Of a DNA stretch of 64,000 bases, positions 25,865 to 35,024 are shown one piece after another (position 1 is the first letter of the stretch; each line of letters opens with the position of its first letter). The notes under the pieces were generated by a model. The model searched no databases. It saw only the letters and a program-made list of their open reading frames with translations, and was not told the origin of the DNA. The DNA lies in assembly GCA_963664245.1 (NCBI GenBank), contig OY760934.1, positions 1,922,001 through 1,986,000 of the forward strand, given 5' to 3'. This DNA is from GCA-2711565 sp963664245. GTDB lineage: Bacteria > Bacteroidota > Bacteroidia > Bacteroidales > GCA-2711565. The position numbers and the translations under genes are program-made.

Positions 25865-25899
25865 AAAAGTGTCCCCGATCTGAGTCGGGGGCACTTTTT
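25865..25899. terminator. Bidirectional terminator between aldolase and stress protein genes
   Basis: AAGTGTCCCCGA pairs with TCGGGGGCACTT (one G-T pair), flanked by A-tract and T-tract, so it can serve both convergent genes. Confidence 0.88.
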
Positions 25900-25934
25900 A
25901 ATTTTTCTTGGTTTAAACTCTTCTATAAAATATT

Positions 25935-26774
25935 TTAAATCGAAGAAATCATATCACGGGGATGCAAGCTCAATACCGGGATGGGCGAACGGTTCACCAT
26001 TTGTTGAGCATACGGTCCCAATAAAATATTAAAAGCCGAACGTTCCTGTTCGGTCATAATAGCAATCAAATTTGCGTCAATTTTACGGGCATATTCTAAA
26101 ATAGTATCGGTAATATTACTGGCTTCAACCTTTTCCAGTTTATTTACAATATTTTCCTCGTCTAAAAACTCAACCATTTGCTGGGCATATTTATCAACGC
26201 GCTTTTTAGTTGATTTAGAGCCATCGGTATACAATGCCAGTACATGTACCTCGGCATTAAAATAAGACGCAATGATGCTGGTAAAAATAATTTTTTGCCG
26301 GGTTTCAGGCGTACTGTCTACCGGAAAAACAATGCGTTCCAAATCACGATCAATAGGAACATTGGCACGCAAGCTAATTACCGGGATATAGGTGGATGAA
26401 ATCAACCTGTTGGCATTACTTCCCATCCAAAATTCATCAAAACCGGATGAACCGTGAGAACCAATAACAATCAGGGAGGCACTTTTTTCATCGGCAGCTT
26501 TTACAATTTCGCGATAAATTTTTCCCTGCCTGATTTCGTATGTTAATTCGTTCGGGAAGCCAATTTTATATTTTTTAATCAACTCATCAAAACGATGACC
26601 GATTTCTTCTTCAATGTTCTTGGATTTGTACGACATCAAAATCTTTTCCGAATCAGGATGTCTCACCCAAACCATGTTCACATCTACTTTTGCTTTTTTG
26701 GCAATACTGATCGCATGCTCTAAAGCATTAATCGATCCTTCCGAAAAGTCAATACCTACAAAAATTGCGTTCAT
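25935..26774 (-). CDS. Tandem universal stress protein (UspA) family protein
   Basis: The 279-residue protein has two UspA folds. The first begins AIFVGIDFSEGSINALEHAISIAKKA and carries the nucleotide-binding signature VIGSHGSSGFDEFWMGSNANRLI. The second (about 150 on) ends with LIAIMTEQERSAFNILLGPYAQQMVNRSPIPVLSLHP, where the ATP motif is altered. It is 6 nt downstream of the SPOR gene and is a paralogue of the protein at 27208. Confidence 0.9.
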   Translation of the reverse strand: MNAIFVGIDFSEGSINALEHAISIAKKAKVDVNMVWVRHPDSEKILMSYKSKNIEEEIGHRFDELIKKYKIGFPNELTYEIRQGKIYREIVKAADEKSASLIVIGSHGSSGFDEFWMGSNANRLISSTYIPVISLRANVPIDRDLERIVFPVDSTPETRQKIIFTSIIASYFNAEVHVLALYTDGSKSTKKRVDKYAQQMVEFLDEENIVNKLEKVEASNITDTILEYARKIDANLIAIMTEQERSAFNILLGPYAQQMVNRSPIPVLSLHPRDMISSI

Positions 26775-26780
26775 ACCGTT

Positions 26781-27206
26781 TTATTCATTCAAGAGTTTAG
26801 GAAACTTAATTTTATCTGGAGCTACAAAAGCATTTGTATATCGGCGGTGTATTCTTCGCAAAAAAGCTTCGGCTTCTAAGCGCGTTCTAAAATCTCCGAC
26901 CCTCACCTTATAATAAGGTTCTTCAAAAACAATATACGAAGAAACATTCGAATAACGGCTGTCAAAATCATCTTTATACCACATCGCGCGGTTTTTAGAA
27001 TTGTTCCCCGATTCGAAACAAATTTGAATACGGTAGCCATAAATCCCGTCATGTTCCTGGTGTTCCAGGTTAATTTGCTGCGCTTTTTGGTGTAAGCTAA
27101 CCAGACTGTCCACTCTAGGGTCCTGAACAATCATTTTCTCTTGTGCCTGCAACACATTTGCAAATACAAAAACAATTAAAAGGCTGGTAATCGTTTGTTT
27201 TATCAT
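26781..27206 (-). CDS. Exported SPOR-domain protein
   Basis: Start placed at ATG 27206 (141 residues), one base after the preceding gene's stop; an ATG at 27218 would overlap that gene. Residues 1-21 are a signal peptide (ending VLQAQ). The C-terminal half (YGYRIQICFESG ... YYKVRVGDFRTRLEAEAFLRRI) is a SPOR domain, which binds denuded peptidoglycan glycan strands. Its place between two cytosolic UspA genes in one operon is unusual. Confidence 0.85.
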   Translation of the reverse strand: MIKQTITSLLIVFVFANVLQAQEKMIVQDPRVDSLVSLHQKAQQINLEHQEHDGIYGYRIQICFESGNNSKNRAMWYKDDFDSRYSNVSSYIVFEEPYYKVRVGDFRTRLEAEAFLRRIHRRYTNAFVAPDKIKFPKLLNE

Positions 27207-27207
27207 A

Positions 27208-28038
27208 TTAAAATTCATTATTTGGCCTTACATTTAAAACCGGAATAATTGAGTTACTGATTAATTGCTGGGCATTGGGACCCAAAAAAACATGAGCCTT
27301 TGCATTTCCCTGTTCAGTCATAATTGCAATTAAATCGGCATCAATTTTTTTGGCATACTCAACCAAAACACCCGTAACGTTATCCGATTTTACTTTTTGC
27401 TCTACAAATTTAATTTTATTTTCTTTAAAAAAGGAGATTGCTTTTTGTTCATTGGCATCAACTTTTCGTTTCAGAGCCTGGATTAAGGTTGGGTAAATCG
27501 AAATCATATGAATCTCGGATTTAAACACCTCAAGCATTGTCTTTAAAAAATCCAGTTTTTGGAGAGTTTCCGAGCTGCTATCAATAGGGATAACAATTTT
27601 TGATATGCTGTTTCTAACTGGGAATTGTTGCCTCAGCGTAATTACCGGACAAGGCGAATGGGTCACAATCCGGTAAGCATTGCTTCCAATCCAGTACTCT
27701 TCAAAACCGCTAACGCCATGGGTTCCTACAACAATCAAATCTGCTTTTTTAGCTTTGGCCAGCAAAGAAATTTCCTGGTATACTTTTCCTTTTCTGAACT
27801 TATAACTTAGTTCTCCTTTTAGTTGATCCTGGTATTTTTCGATAATTCGGTCCATGTTAAGGCTAACGTCTTTCCGGGGTTCGGGTTTTTCAAGGTCAAA
27901 GTCAAAATCATGGTGTTTTGAATTATCAACCCAAACCAGTTGAACATCGGCTTTTACCGGGTTGGCAATAGAAATGGCATATTCTAGGGCGTGGATGGAA
28001 CAGGTGGAAAAATCGGTGGCGACAATGATCTTTTTCAT
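27208..28038 (-). CDS. Tandem universal stress protein (UspA) family protein
   Basis: The 276-residue protein has two UspA domains, the first with KIIVATDFSTCSIHALEYAISIA and the ATP-binding VVGTHGVSGFEEYWIGSNAYRIV, the second ending LIAIMTEQGNAKAHVFLGPNAQQLISNSIIPVLNVRP. It closely resembles the protein at 25935, so the pair arose by duplication around the SPOR gene. It is the first gene of the three-gene minus operon. Confidence 0.9.
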   Translation of the reverse strand: MKKIIVATDFSTCSIHALEYAISIANPVKADVQLVWVDNSKHHDFDFDLEKPEPRKDVSLNMDRIIEKYQDQLKGELSYKFRKGKVYQEISLLAKAKKADLIVVGTHGVSGFEEYWIGSNAYRIVTHSPCPVITLRQQFPVRNSISKIVIPIDSSSETLQKLDFLKTMLEVFKSEIHMISIYPTLIQALKRKVDANEQKAISFFKENKIKFVEQKVKSDNVTGVLVEYAKKIDADLIAIMTEQGNAKAHVFLGPNAQQLISNSIIPVLNVRPNNEF

Positions 28039-28140
28039 AAGCCGGTGAATTTAGTGTGGATTACTAATTTAAATAAAATCCCAATAGAATTCAATTTTTT
28101 GAATGGAAATCAATTTACAGCTGCGTTCAAACATATTTCT

Positions 28141-28148
28141 TACTTTTG
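28141..28148 (+). promoter_or_regulatory. -7 element (TACTTTTG) for ruvB
   Basis: TACTTTTG lies 17 nt before the ruvB ATG at 28166 and supports that start over the longer frame from 28103. Confidence 0.5.
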
Positions 28149-28165
28149 TTATAAATGATTTGCGA

Positions 28166-29188
28166 ATGAACGAGAACCTTGATCCATCAAAAGAACGCCT
28201 GAACCAAACCGAAAAAGAAATCGAAAAAGTGTTAAGGCCCAAGGAATTTTCTGATTTTACCGGCCAAAAAAAGGTGACGAATAATTTGAAAATCTTTGTA
28301 GAAGCTGCCCGTCAACGTGGAGAATCATTGGATCATGTGTTGCTGCACGGTCCTCCGGGACTGGGAAAAACCACCCTCTCCTACATCATTGCCAACGAAT
28401 TAAGTGTGGGCATCAAGGTTTCGTCCGGACCGGTGTTGGACAAACCCGGCGATTTGGCCGGACTGCTGACCAACCTGGAAGAAAACGACGTATTGTTTAT
28501 CGATGAAATCCACCGTTTAAGCCCGGTTATTGAAGAATATTTGTACTCGGCCATGGAAGATTTCAAGATTGACATTATGATTGAAACCGGCCCCAATGCC
28601 CGCTCGGTGCAAATCGCGCTTAGTCCCTTTACCCTGATTGGAGCAACCACACGCTCCGGCTTGTTGACAGCTCCTTTACGTTCGCGTTTCGGGATTAATT
28701 CCCGCCTGGAATATTACGATTCGGAAACCTTGCAGAAAATCATTCGTCGTTCGGCTTCCATTTTAAAAGTTGAAATTACTTCGGAAGCCGCACTTGAAAT
28801 CAGTCGCCGAAGCCGTGGCACCCCACGGATTGCAAACCTTTTACTCCGCCGGGTGCGTGATTTTGCTCAAATTAAAGGCAACGGGAAAATCGATCTCGGC
28901 ATTTCCCAGTTTGCCCTCTCTGCCTTAAACGTTGACAAACACGGTCTCGACGAAATGGACAACCGTATTTTGAGCACCATCATTGAAAAATTTAAAGGCG
29001 GGCCGGTAGGCATCACCACCATTGCCACTGCCGTTGGCGAAGAACCGGGAACCATCGAAGAAGTATACGAACCCTTCCTCATCCAGGAAGGTTATTTGAT
29101 GCGAACCCCACGCGGCCGGGAAGCCACTCCCCTTGCCTATCAACACCTGGGAAAGGTTAAAAGTAACGATCAAGGCCGTTTTTTTTAA
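28166..29188 (+). CDS. ruvB: Holliday junction branch migration ATPase RuvB
   Basis: Start placed at ATG 28166 (340 residues), matching the family length. Motifs are RPKEFSDFTGQ, Walker A GPPGLGKTT, Walker B VLFIDEIHRLS, sensor 1 GATTRSGLLTAPLRSRFGI, and the C-terminal winged helix PRGREATPLAYQHLG. RuvB hexamers drive branch migration with RuvA. queG begins 1 nt after its stop. Confidence 0.96.
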   Translation: MNENLDPSKERLNQTEKEIEKVLRPKEFSDFTGQKKVTNNLKIFVEAARQRGESLDHVLLHGPPGLGKTTLSYIIANELSVGIKVSSGPVLDKPGDLAGLLTNLEENDVLFIDEIHRLSPVIEEYLYSAMEDFKIDIMIETGPNARSVQIALSPFTLIGATTRSGLLTAPLRSRFGINSRLEYYDSETLQKIIRRSASILKVEITSEAALEISRRSRGTPRIANLLLRRVRDFAQIKGNGKIDLGISQFALSALNVDKHGLDEMDNRILSTIIEKFKGGPVGITTIATAVGEEPGTIEEVYEPFLIQEGYLMRTPRGREATPLAYQHLGKVKSNDQGRFF

Positions 29189-29189
29189 A

Positions 29190-30122
29190 ATGAATTCCCC
29201 GGCAGAAATAAGTCAATTTATCAAGACCCAAGCCAAAGAACTTGGCTTTGAAGCCTGCGGAATCAGTAAAGCAAGGTTCTTAAAAAAAGAAAGCGAAGAG
29301 TTTAAAGAGAAACTACAAAAAGGCTTTCATGGCGATTTAACATATCTGGAAAACAATCTGGAAAAACGCTTTGATCCGCGTTTGCTCCACGAAGGAACCC
29401 GATCGGTGATTTCGGTTTTACAAAACTATTATCCCGAAAAGCTCTTACCCGAAGAAGATAATTTCAAGATTGCCAAATATGCCTACGGAAAAGACTACCA
29501 CATCGTTCTTAAAAACAAATTAAAGCAATTGGTTTTTGCCATTGAAAATAAAATAAACCGTTCGCTCAATGCCCGGGTTTTTGTAGATTCTGCTCCTGTT
29601 TTGGATCGAGCCTGGGCCGTAAAAGCGGGTCTGGGATTTATTGGCAAAAACAGCATCCTCATCCGAAAAAATACAGGTTCCTTCTTTTTTATCGGGGAAA
29701 TTTTGTGTGATTTACCTCTGGAATACGACCGGGCTTTTGAAACCGAACACTGCGGAAGTTGCACCCGCTGCCTGGATGCTTGCCCGACCGGGGCAATTGT
29801 TGCCCCGTATAAACTGGATGCCCGCAAATGTATTTCTTACCTCACCATTGAACACAAAGGTAAACTGCCGGAGGATTTAAAAGATAAATTTAACGACTGG
29901 ATCTTTGGCTGCGATATTTGCCAGGATGTTTGCCCCCACAACCGTTTTGCAAAACCTCATCACGAAGAGACTTTCCTGCCGAATGAAAAATTATTTTCCA
30001 TGAACAAAGAAAAATGGAAGAATTTAACCGAAGAAGAATTTAAAAAACTCTTTAAACAAAGTGCCGTGAAACGAACCAAGTTTGAAGGATTAAGGAGGAA
30101 TATTGATTTTCTATTGAGATAA
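29190..30122 (+). CDS. queG: Epoxyqueuosine reductase
   Basis: Start placed at ATG 29190 (310 residues). A longer in-frame start lies inside ruvB. The N-terminal cobalamin-binding region (LGFEACGISKARFL) is followed by two [4Fe-4S] motifs: CGSCTRCLDACPTG and CDICQDVCPHN. QueG performs the last step of queuosine synthesis, reducing the epoxide on tRNA wobble base 34 with cobalamin. It is co-transcribed with ruvB. Confidence 0.94.
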   Translation: MNSPAEISQFIKTQAKELGFEACGISKARFLKKESEEFKEKLQKGFHGDLTYLENNLEKRFDPRLLHEGTRSVISVLQNYYPEKLLPEEDNFKIAKYAYGKDYHIVLKNKLKQLVFAIENKINRSLNARVFVDSAPVLDRAWAVKAGLGFIGKNSILIRKNTGSFFFIGEILCDLPLEYDRAFETEHCGSCTRCLDACPTGAIVAPYKLDARKCISYLTIEHKGKLPEDLKDKFNDWIFGCDICQDVCPHNRFAKPHHEETFLPNEKLFSMNKEKWKNLTEEEFKKLFKQSAVKRTKFEGLRRNIDFLLR

Positions 30123-30183
30123 ATGGTATCAAAATTGCATAAATTCAAATTAGTTTTCCTAATTTCTAAAACAGAATAATACC

Positions 30184-31233
30184 ATGAAAATTGCATCAGC
30201 CATACTAATACTTCTCACCTCAATCCCGGTCTTTGCAACAATCCAAATCCCAGATAAGTTAATTTTTGAATCAGATACTTTATATATAGATGTTTATCCA
30301 TTTGGAAACTTAATGGATTCGGATAGTACAACTCGAAAAAAAGTATACGGAACAGATGAAGAATTTTGTATTTCAACGGGCTGTTGGAGAGGTCATGTTG
30401 GGACATGGGAACTCGAAAATGACAGCCTATTTCTTATTCATTTAGAGAGTGGTTGCGAAGATTTTGATTTCCCACTAGAGTGGTTTTTCCCTAAAGAAAA
30501 AATTAAAAATAGTAAAGTATTTGTTTCTTGGTTTTCGGGAGATATAAATATTTCGTTTGGTGAATTTTTAGCCTTTGATGTATCAAATTGGACAGATGTT
30601 TATTCAAAATCACTTGAATCAAAAATCATTAATGGAGAAATTAAACAATTAAAAATTTCAAAACGGGATAATTGTGAAATTGCATCAATAAAGGCTCAAA
30701 GAGATTTCTACTTAGGAAAGTATTCATTTCATTCTTTGGAATTTTTCCCTCCCCAAAGCACTTATACTTATGTTTTAAATAAGTATTATAACATAAAATG
30801 GCATTTTACTGACTCCCTTAAATATTATGCTTGCTATGATTCTATAATGGAACAAAATCTTAAAACTATCTATGGAAACAACTTTCTTGATAAAGCTAAA
30901 AAGCTTGCTGATAGTTTGGTAGATAATTCTGAAAACTGGATTTCTAATGCAGAATTTATAGGTGGGGAACGGGAACTTTTAAAATTCTTTTCTTATAAAT
31001 TGCAAATAGATTTTAACGATACTTCAAAAATTAAAACAAAGATATTCATTGAAATAGAAATTGATTCTACAGGGAAAGCAGTAACCCCAATCATAAGAAA
31101 AGGAATCAACGATAGTATAGATAAGAAAGTTATCGAAATTATTAATCAAATGCCAAAGTGGAAACCTGCCTATTTGTACGGAAAACCAATTAAACAGAAG
31201 TATTTTATTCCATTAAGAATAGATTTTCAATAA
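30184..31233 (+). CDS. Periplasmic protein with C-terminal TonB-like domain
   Basis: The 349-residue protein has a signal peptide (1-19) and a long A+T-rich coding sequence. The last 70 residues fit the TonB C-terminal fold (KIKTKIFIEIEIDSTGKAV ... IINQMPKWKPAYLYGKPIKQKYFIPLRI). There is no N-terminal TonB membrane anchor or proline-rich spanner, so it is not an energy transducer. The middle of about 230 residues is unrecognised. In Bacteroidota this domain often occurs in secreted proteins of unknown role. Confidence 0.75.
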   Translation: MKIASAILILLTSIPVFATIQIPDKLIFESDTLYIDVYPFGNLMDSDSTTRKKVYGTDEEFCISTGCWRGHVGTWELENDSLFLIHLESGCEDFDFPLEWFFPKEKIKNSKVFVSWFSGDINISFGEFLAFDVSNWTDVYSKSLESKIINGEIKQLKISKRDNCEIASIKAQRDFYLGKYSFHSLEFFPPQSTYTYVLNKYYNIKWHFTDSLKYYACYDSIMEQNLKTIYGNNFLDKAKKLADSLVDNSENWISNAEFIGGERELLKFFSYKLQIDFNDTSKIKTKIFIEIEIDSTGKAVTPIIRKGINDSIDKKVIEIINQMPKWKPAYLYGKPIKQKYFIPLRIDFQ

Positions 31234-31248
31234 TGTAAAAACATTATT
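31229..31248. terminator. A+T-rich hairpin spanning both convergent stop codons
   Basis: AATAATGT-AAAA-ACATTATT is a perfect inverted repeat covering the stop of the TonB-domain gene and the stop of the prenyl synthase gene. It is weak in energy but symmetric for both directions. Confidence 0.4.
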
Positions 31249-32218
31249 TCTCACGCTCGGTGGTAAATAAAATCAATTGAATCAGCGATTTTTTGTATTC
31301 GGTGTCGGGGAAAGCATTTAAAAAATCAAGGGCTTTTTGGCGGTACTCCAGCATTTTCTGACGGGTATATTCCAAACCACCACTTTCTTTTACCTTCAAA
31401 ATAATATCGCTTACCACTTTGGGATTAGTACTTCTGTTTTTAATATTAAAAATAATTTTCCGGCGTTCGGACCAAGCTACATTTTGCAATAAATAAATAA
31501 GCGGCAGGGTCATCTTACGTTCTTTAATGTCAATTCCACCGGGCTTTTCAGCATCCATATTTTGTTCGTAATCAAACAAATCATCTTTGATTTGAAAAGC
31601 GATGCCAATATTCTCACCCATCTGGCGAAACTGTTCAACGATTTCTTCACCGACTCCCACCGAAGCCACTCCCACAGCACAGCACGAAGCAATCAGTGAA
31701 GCGGTTTTTTTTCGGATGATCTCAAAATAAATTTCCTCGTTAATATCCAGTTTGCGAGCCTTTTCAATTTGAAGAAGCTCTCCTTCGCTCATCTGTTCCA
31801 CGGCTCCGGAGGTAATTTTCAATAAATCAAAATCATCGTTTTTCAGTCCCAAAAGCAAGCCACGCGAAAACAAAAAATCGCCCACCAAAACAGAAATTTT
31901 ATTCCGCCATAAAGCGTTCAACGAAAAGAATCCACGGCGTTTGTACGATTCATCCACCACATCGTCGTGAACCAAAGTAGCCGTGTGAAGCAACTCAATC
32001 AAAGAAGCCGCACGGTGGGTTCGCTCGGAAATTTCGCCCTGCATCCCGGCCGACAAAAACACAAACAAGGGGCGCATTTGCTTGCCCTTGCTTTTTACAA
32101 TGTAGCGGGTAATGGTATCCAGCAAAGGCACCCTGCTTTTCATCTGATTCCGAAAAATCCTTTCAAAAGCTTTGAGTTCGTTACTTAGCGGAGATTTTAT
32201 TTCGTCAAGTTTGCTCAT
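31244..32218 (-). CDS. ispB: Polyprenyl diphosphate synthase (octaprenyl type)
   Basis: The 324-residue trans-prenyltransferase has the first aspartate-rich motif LVHDDVVDES and the second FQIKDDLFDYE, with GKQMRPLFVFLSAG upstream. It elongates farnesyl diphosphate with isopentenyl units, probably for the menaquinone side chain. The exact chain length cannot be read safely, so ispB is by family. It is divergent from the radical SAM gene. Confidence 0.9.
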   Translation of the reverse strand: MSKLDEIKSPLSNELKAFERIFRNQMKSRVPLLDTITRYIVKSKGKQMRPLFVFLSAGMQGEISERTHRAASLIELLHTATLVHDDVVDESYKRRGFFSLNALWRNKISVLVGDFLFSRGLLLGLKNDDFDLLKITSGAVEQMSEGELLQIEKARKLDINEEIYFEIIRKKTASLIASCCAVGVASVGVGEEIVEQFRQMGENIGIAFQIKDDLFDYEQNMDAEKPGGIDIKERKMTLPLIYLLQNVAWSERRKIIFNIKNRSTNPKVVSDIILKVKESGGLEYTRQKMLEYRQKALDFLNAFPDTEYKKSLIQLILFTTEREK

Positions 32219-32289
32219 ATAACTAAACGTAAAATTAATACAATTTCAGGTTTAAACTAAGCGAAACATTCTTATTTAAGGAATTAAAC

Positions 32290-32297
32290 TAATTTTG
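32290..32297 (+). promoter_or_regulatory. -7 element (TAATTTTG) for radical SAM gene
   Basis: TAATTTTGCA fits the extended -7 consensus and lies 15 nt before the ATG. Confidence 0.55.
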
Positions 32298-32312
32298 CAA
32301 AAAAGATGAACA

Positions 32313-33086
32313 ATGTCGGGATTTTTATTTCATGAGATTATTTTTGGACCGGTTCGCAGCCGTCGCCTGGGCCATTCACTGGGGATCAATTTACTTCCGT
32401 TGAAAAAGAAGTTTTGTTCGTTTAACTGCATTTATTGCGAGTGCGGATGGACCCCGGAAGATGACGGGAAAAACACCCTGCCGAAACGCCGGGAAATTTC
32501 CGAAATGCTGGAACAAAAACTGATCAAACTCAAAGAAAACGATCTCCCGACCGATTCCATCACTTTTGCCGGAAACGGCGAGCCAACCATTCACCCGGAG
32601 TTTGATTTGGTCGTAAAAGATACCATCGCTTTGCGCGATAAATATTTCCCAAAAGCGGTAACAACGGTTCTTTCAAACTCAAGCATGATTCACCAGCCCA
32701 ATATTTTTGAAGCCCTGAAACTGGTGGATAAAAACGTGTTGAAACTGGATGCCGGTTCGCAGCAACAATTTGAACGGATCAACTTACCACATAAAAAGCT
32801 GAAAATAAGAGATATTGTTGAGAACCTTACGAAATTTGAAGGAAATCTAATCATACAAACCTTGTTTTTGAGAGGTTCTCATAACGGCCAAACCATTGAC
32901 AACACCACCGAAGAAGAGCTAACTTTATGGCTTGAACACCTGAAAAAAATCAGGCCACAGTCGGTGATGATTTACCCCATTGCCCGTAAAACCCCAGCCC
33001 AGGATCTGGAAAAAATTCCGAGGGAAGAACTGGAAGAAATTGCCGTACGGGTTCACCAATTAGGCATCAAAACCGAAGTTTATTAA
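32313..33086 (+). CDS. Radical SAM protein
   Basis: The 257-residue protein has the radical SAM cysteine motif C35-SFN-C39-IY-C42, preceded by GPVRSRRLGHSLGINLLP, and the SAM-binding FAGNGEPTIHPEF. It belongs to the COG0731-like group related to the tRNA wybutosine enzymes, but bacterial members have no agreed function. Its stop overlaps the next start by one base, so it is coupled to the repeat protein downstream. Confidence 0.88.
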   Translation: MSGFLFHEIIFGPVRSRRLGHSLGINLLPLKKKFCSFNCIYCECGWTPEDDGKNTLPKRREISEMLEQKLIKLKENDLPTDSITFAGNGEPTIHPEFDLVVKDTIALRDKYFPKAVTTVLSNSSMIHQPNIFEALKLVDKNVLKLDAGSQQQFERINLPHKKLKIRDIVENLTKFEGNLIIQTLFLRGSHNGQTIDNTTEEELTLWLEHLKKIRPQSVMIYPIARKTPAQDLEKIPREELEEIAVRVHQLGIKTEVY

Positions 33087-33484
33087 TGCACAAATACCCG
33101 GTTAAAATATTAGTGGCTTTGGGCGAAGCAGTGGATGGCAACAAAGCCATTCACGACTGGCTGGCAAAAAACGGCTATCCCGAGTTGGCGGCTTTGAGTA
33201 CAGCCATCCGCGGTAGCGATGAATCGGTGCAGTGGTTGATACGTAACAAATTCCATCACCTGGCGGCTTTGGATGCGGCCATTGCCGAAGACCGCAAAGC
33301 CTACGACTGGCTCAAAAAATACAATTACCATATTTTAATCGTCTTTGCCGATGCCTGTAACGGAAAAAGCGAAGCCCTGGAATGGTTCAAAAAAAACCAA
33401 CTGGATGTTTTTAACGTGCTGGCACAAAAAATCAAAAAGTTTAAAGACGGGATGACGTTTGATTACCACAAAATTCATTTTTAA
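33086..33484 (+). CDS. Small helical repeat protein coupled to radical SAM gene
   Basis: I recognise no family. The 132 residues contain about three imperfect helical repeats of 33-35 residues, each with a WL/WF core: IHDWLAKNGYPELAALSTAI, then VQWLIRNKFHHLAALDAAI, then YDWLKKYNYHILIVFADAC and EWFKKNQLDVFNVLAQKI. This suggests a short solenoid or adaptor. The start codon shares a base with the radical SAM stop, so the two probably act together. Confidence 0.75.
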   Translation: MHKYPVKILVALGEAVDGNKAIHDWLAKNGYPELAALSTAIRGSDESVQWLIRNKFHHLAALDAAIAEDRKAYDWLKKYNYHILIVFADACNGKSEALEWFKKNQLDVFNVLAQKIKKFKDGMTFDYHKIHF

Positions 33485-33560
33485 ATTTTCAAATAACAAA
33501 TTCCAAATTCCCTTCTACATTTTACATTGAATATTTTAAATTCTACATTTTTCTTACCTT

Positions 33561-33568
33561 TACCCTTG
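33561..33568 (+). promoter_or_regulatory. -7 element (TACCCTTG) upstream of 33676 gene
   Basis: TACCCTTGCA fits the extended -7 element. It is followed at 33601-33622 by a small hairpin (ACCCT and GTAC arms around AAA) in what would be a 5' leader of about 100 nt. Confidence 0.4.
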
Positions 33569-33675
33569 CAGAACGAAATACTTCTACAGCATTGTGACTT
33601 ACCCTCGTACAAAGTACAGGGTTGATGATTTTTGATATATTATAGAACCTGTAAATAAATTTATTGGGGAACTGA

Positions 33676-34050
33676 ATGGATAAGAAATTCAAATATAAAT
33701 TTGATCGTTCACTAAGTATCTTATTTAAATACTATTATGGGTCAACCTGTATTGAAGATATAGAATCTTCTTGGGAGTATGCCTTTGAAAATGGTTTAAT
33801 CCCTAAAGAAACGAAAGGATTTATTTTAGATTATCGGAAATCAAATTTTAATATAAAAATCAAAGAACATACTGCAATAGCGGATTTCTATAAAAAACAC
33901 CTAGACGTATTCGGAAATTTAAAAATTGCCATAATTACTGAAAAGCCAAAAGATATTGTAATTCCAATATTAGTTAAAATTGCCGATGAAGGCTATAGCT
34001 CAAAACCTTTTAGCACTATTGAATCTGCTATTAAGTGGGTGTTGAGTTGA
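33676..34050 (+). CDS. Hypothetical protein, possible STAS/SEC14-like fold
   Basis: The 124-residue soluble protein has the alternating strand-helix pattern seen in small STAS/SpoIIAA-like Bacteroidota proteins: FKYYYGSTCIEDIESSWEYAFENG, then GFILDYRKSNFNIKIKEH, and LKIAIITEKPKD. No catalytic motif is visible. The gene is A+T-rich and stands alone. The fold assignment is tentative. Confidence 0.6.
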   Translation: MDKKFKYKFDRSLSILFKYYYGSTCIEDIESSWEYAFENGLIPKETKGFILDYRKSNFNIKIKEHTAIADFYKKHLDVFGNLKIAIITEKPKDIVIPILVKIADEGYSSKPFSTIESAIKWVLS

Positions 34051-34160
34051 GAACTTAAACAACACAGCAAAAACATTCAAAAGAAACTAATTATAGAATA
34101 CTCTTATACCGGAAACAAAGAGGGTTTCGAAACTGAAAACAAAAACAAAAATGATTTTCA

Positions 34161-34931
34161 ATGACAAGTATTGCAATAAAATTAAATCTTCTAATCATAA
34201 CATCTATCTTAGCCTTTCAGCCAGCTTACTCTCAAATTAATGAAGAAGTACGAAATACTAATTTAACAGGTACAAGCAAAACCGTATCATTTGAACCGGT
34301 TTATTTTATTTTGGGAACACTAAGCGATTATATGGGGCGTTTTCGATATGTCGACAGAAATAAACAAGTTGACCAGTATTACCCATTTGAAAAGTCATTG
34401 GTTGATTATTTAACCAAGTACATTAAAAATGAATTAAATATTGTTGTTGATACTATTTTTGAAAAATCGCATCACAGTAAAATGTTTTCCAATGAACTCT
34501 CAAAAACATTGAACAGCTTTTACGGAGAAAAAGATGAACTATTAAACAACAAAATTAAAACAAAAAACCAGATTTATTCTTTTCTGGCAGGGGTATATTA
34601 CAGATACGGCGAAAAAATTGACTCTTCAATTTATAAAATTCATTTTGCAAACTCCCCAAAACATCAAAACTGCTACGAGTTCCTCAAACAAATTGGTTGT
34701 GAAAGCATCTTTTATAAGTATTTAAGAAATATTCCAGCACAGTTTATTTTATACTTTGAGGCAACCAGCGAATTAAAAAAATATTTGGACTCCATAGAAC
34801 AGGAAAGGCTTATTCTTAAGAGATCATTTTATAAGCAAGTTAAAAAAATGACGTCAAAAAAAATAACAAAGGAGTTTCAAAAATTGAAGAATAAAGAAAC
34901 TGAAAAGATTAAAAATGCTTTTAAAAGATAA
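34161..34931 (+). CDS. Hypothetical exported protein
   Basis: The 256-residue protein has an N-terminal hydrophobic segment that reads as a signal peptide (about 1-25, ending QPAYSQ). The rest is charged and A+T-rich, with a lysine-rich C-terminal helix (about 215-256, possibly coiled coil). I recognise no family, and neighbours give no functional hint. Confidence 0.6.
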   Translation: MTSIAIKLNLLIITSILAFQPAYSQINEEVRNTNLTGTSKTVSFEPVYFILGTLSDYMGRFRYVDRNKQVDQYYPFEKSLVDYLTKYIKNELNIVVDTIFEKSHHSKMFSNELSKTLNSFYGEKDELLNNKIKTKNQIYSFLAGVYYRYGEKIDSSIYKIHFANSPKHQNCYEFLKQIGCESIFYKYLRNIPAQFILYFEATSELKKYLDSIEQERLILKRSFYKQVKKMTSKKITKEFQKLKNKETEKIKNAFKR

Positions 34932-35024
34932 AGCTTCTCCCTACCTTTATTGTCATTGATTAATGATTATGGAAATGTATAAGAATAACTCTAAACAAAT
35001 GGTGTACAATAAAATTATAGAACT

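Noticed and set aside
30184..31233. A TonB energy transducer
   Set aside because: The C-terminal domain fits, but there is a cleavable signal peptide in place of the anchor and no proline-rich spanner, ExbB or ExbD.
33601..33622. A small riboswitch or ncRNA upstream of the 33676 gene
   Set aside because: Only a 9-bp bulged hairpin is visible, with no recognisable aptamer and no T-tract.
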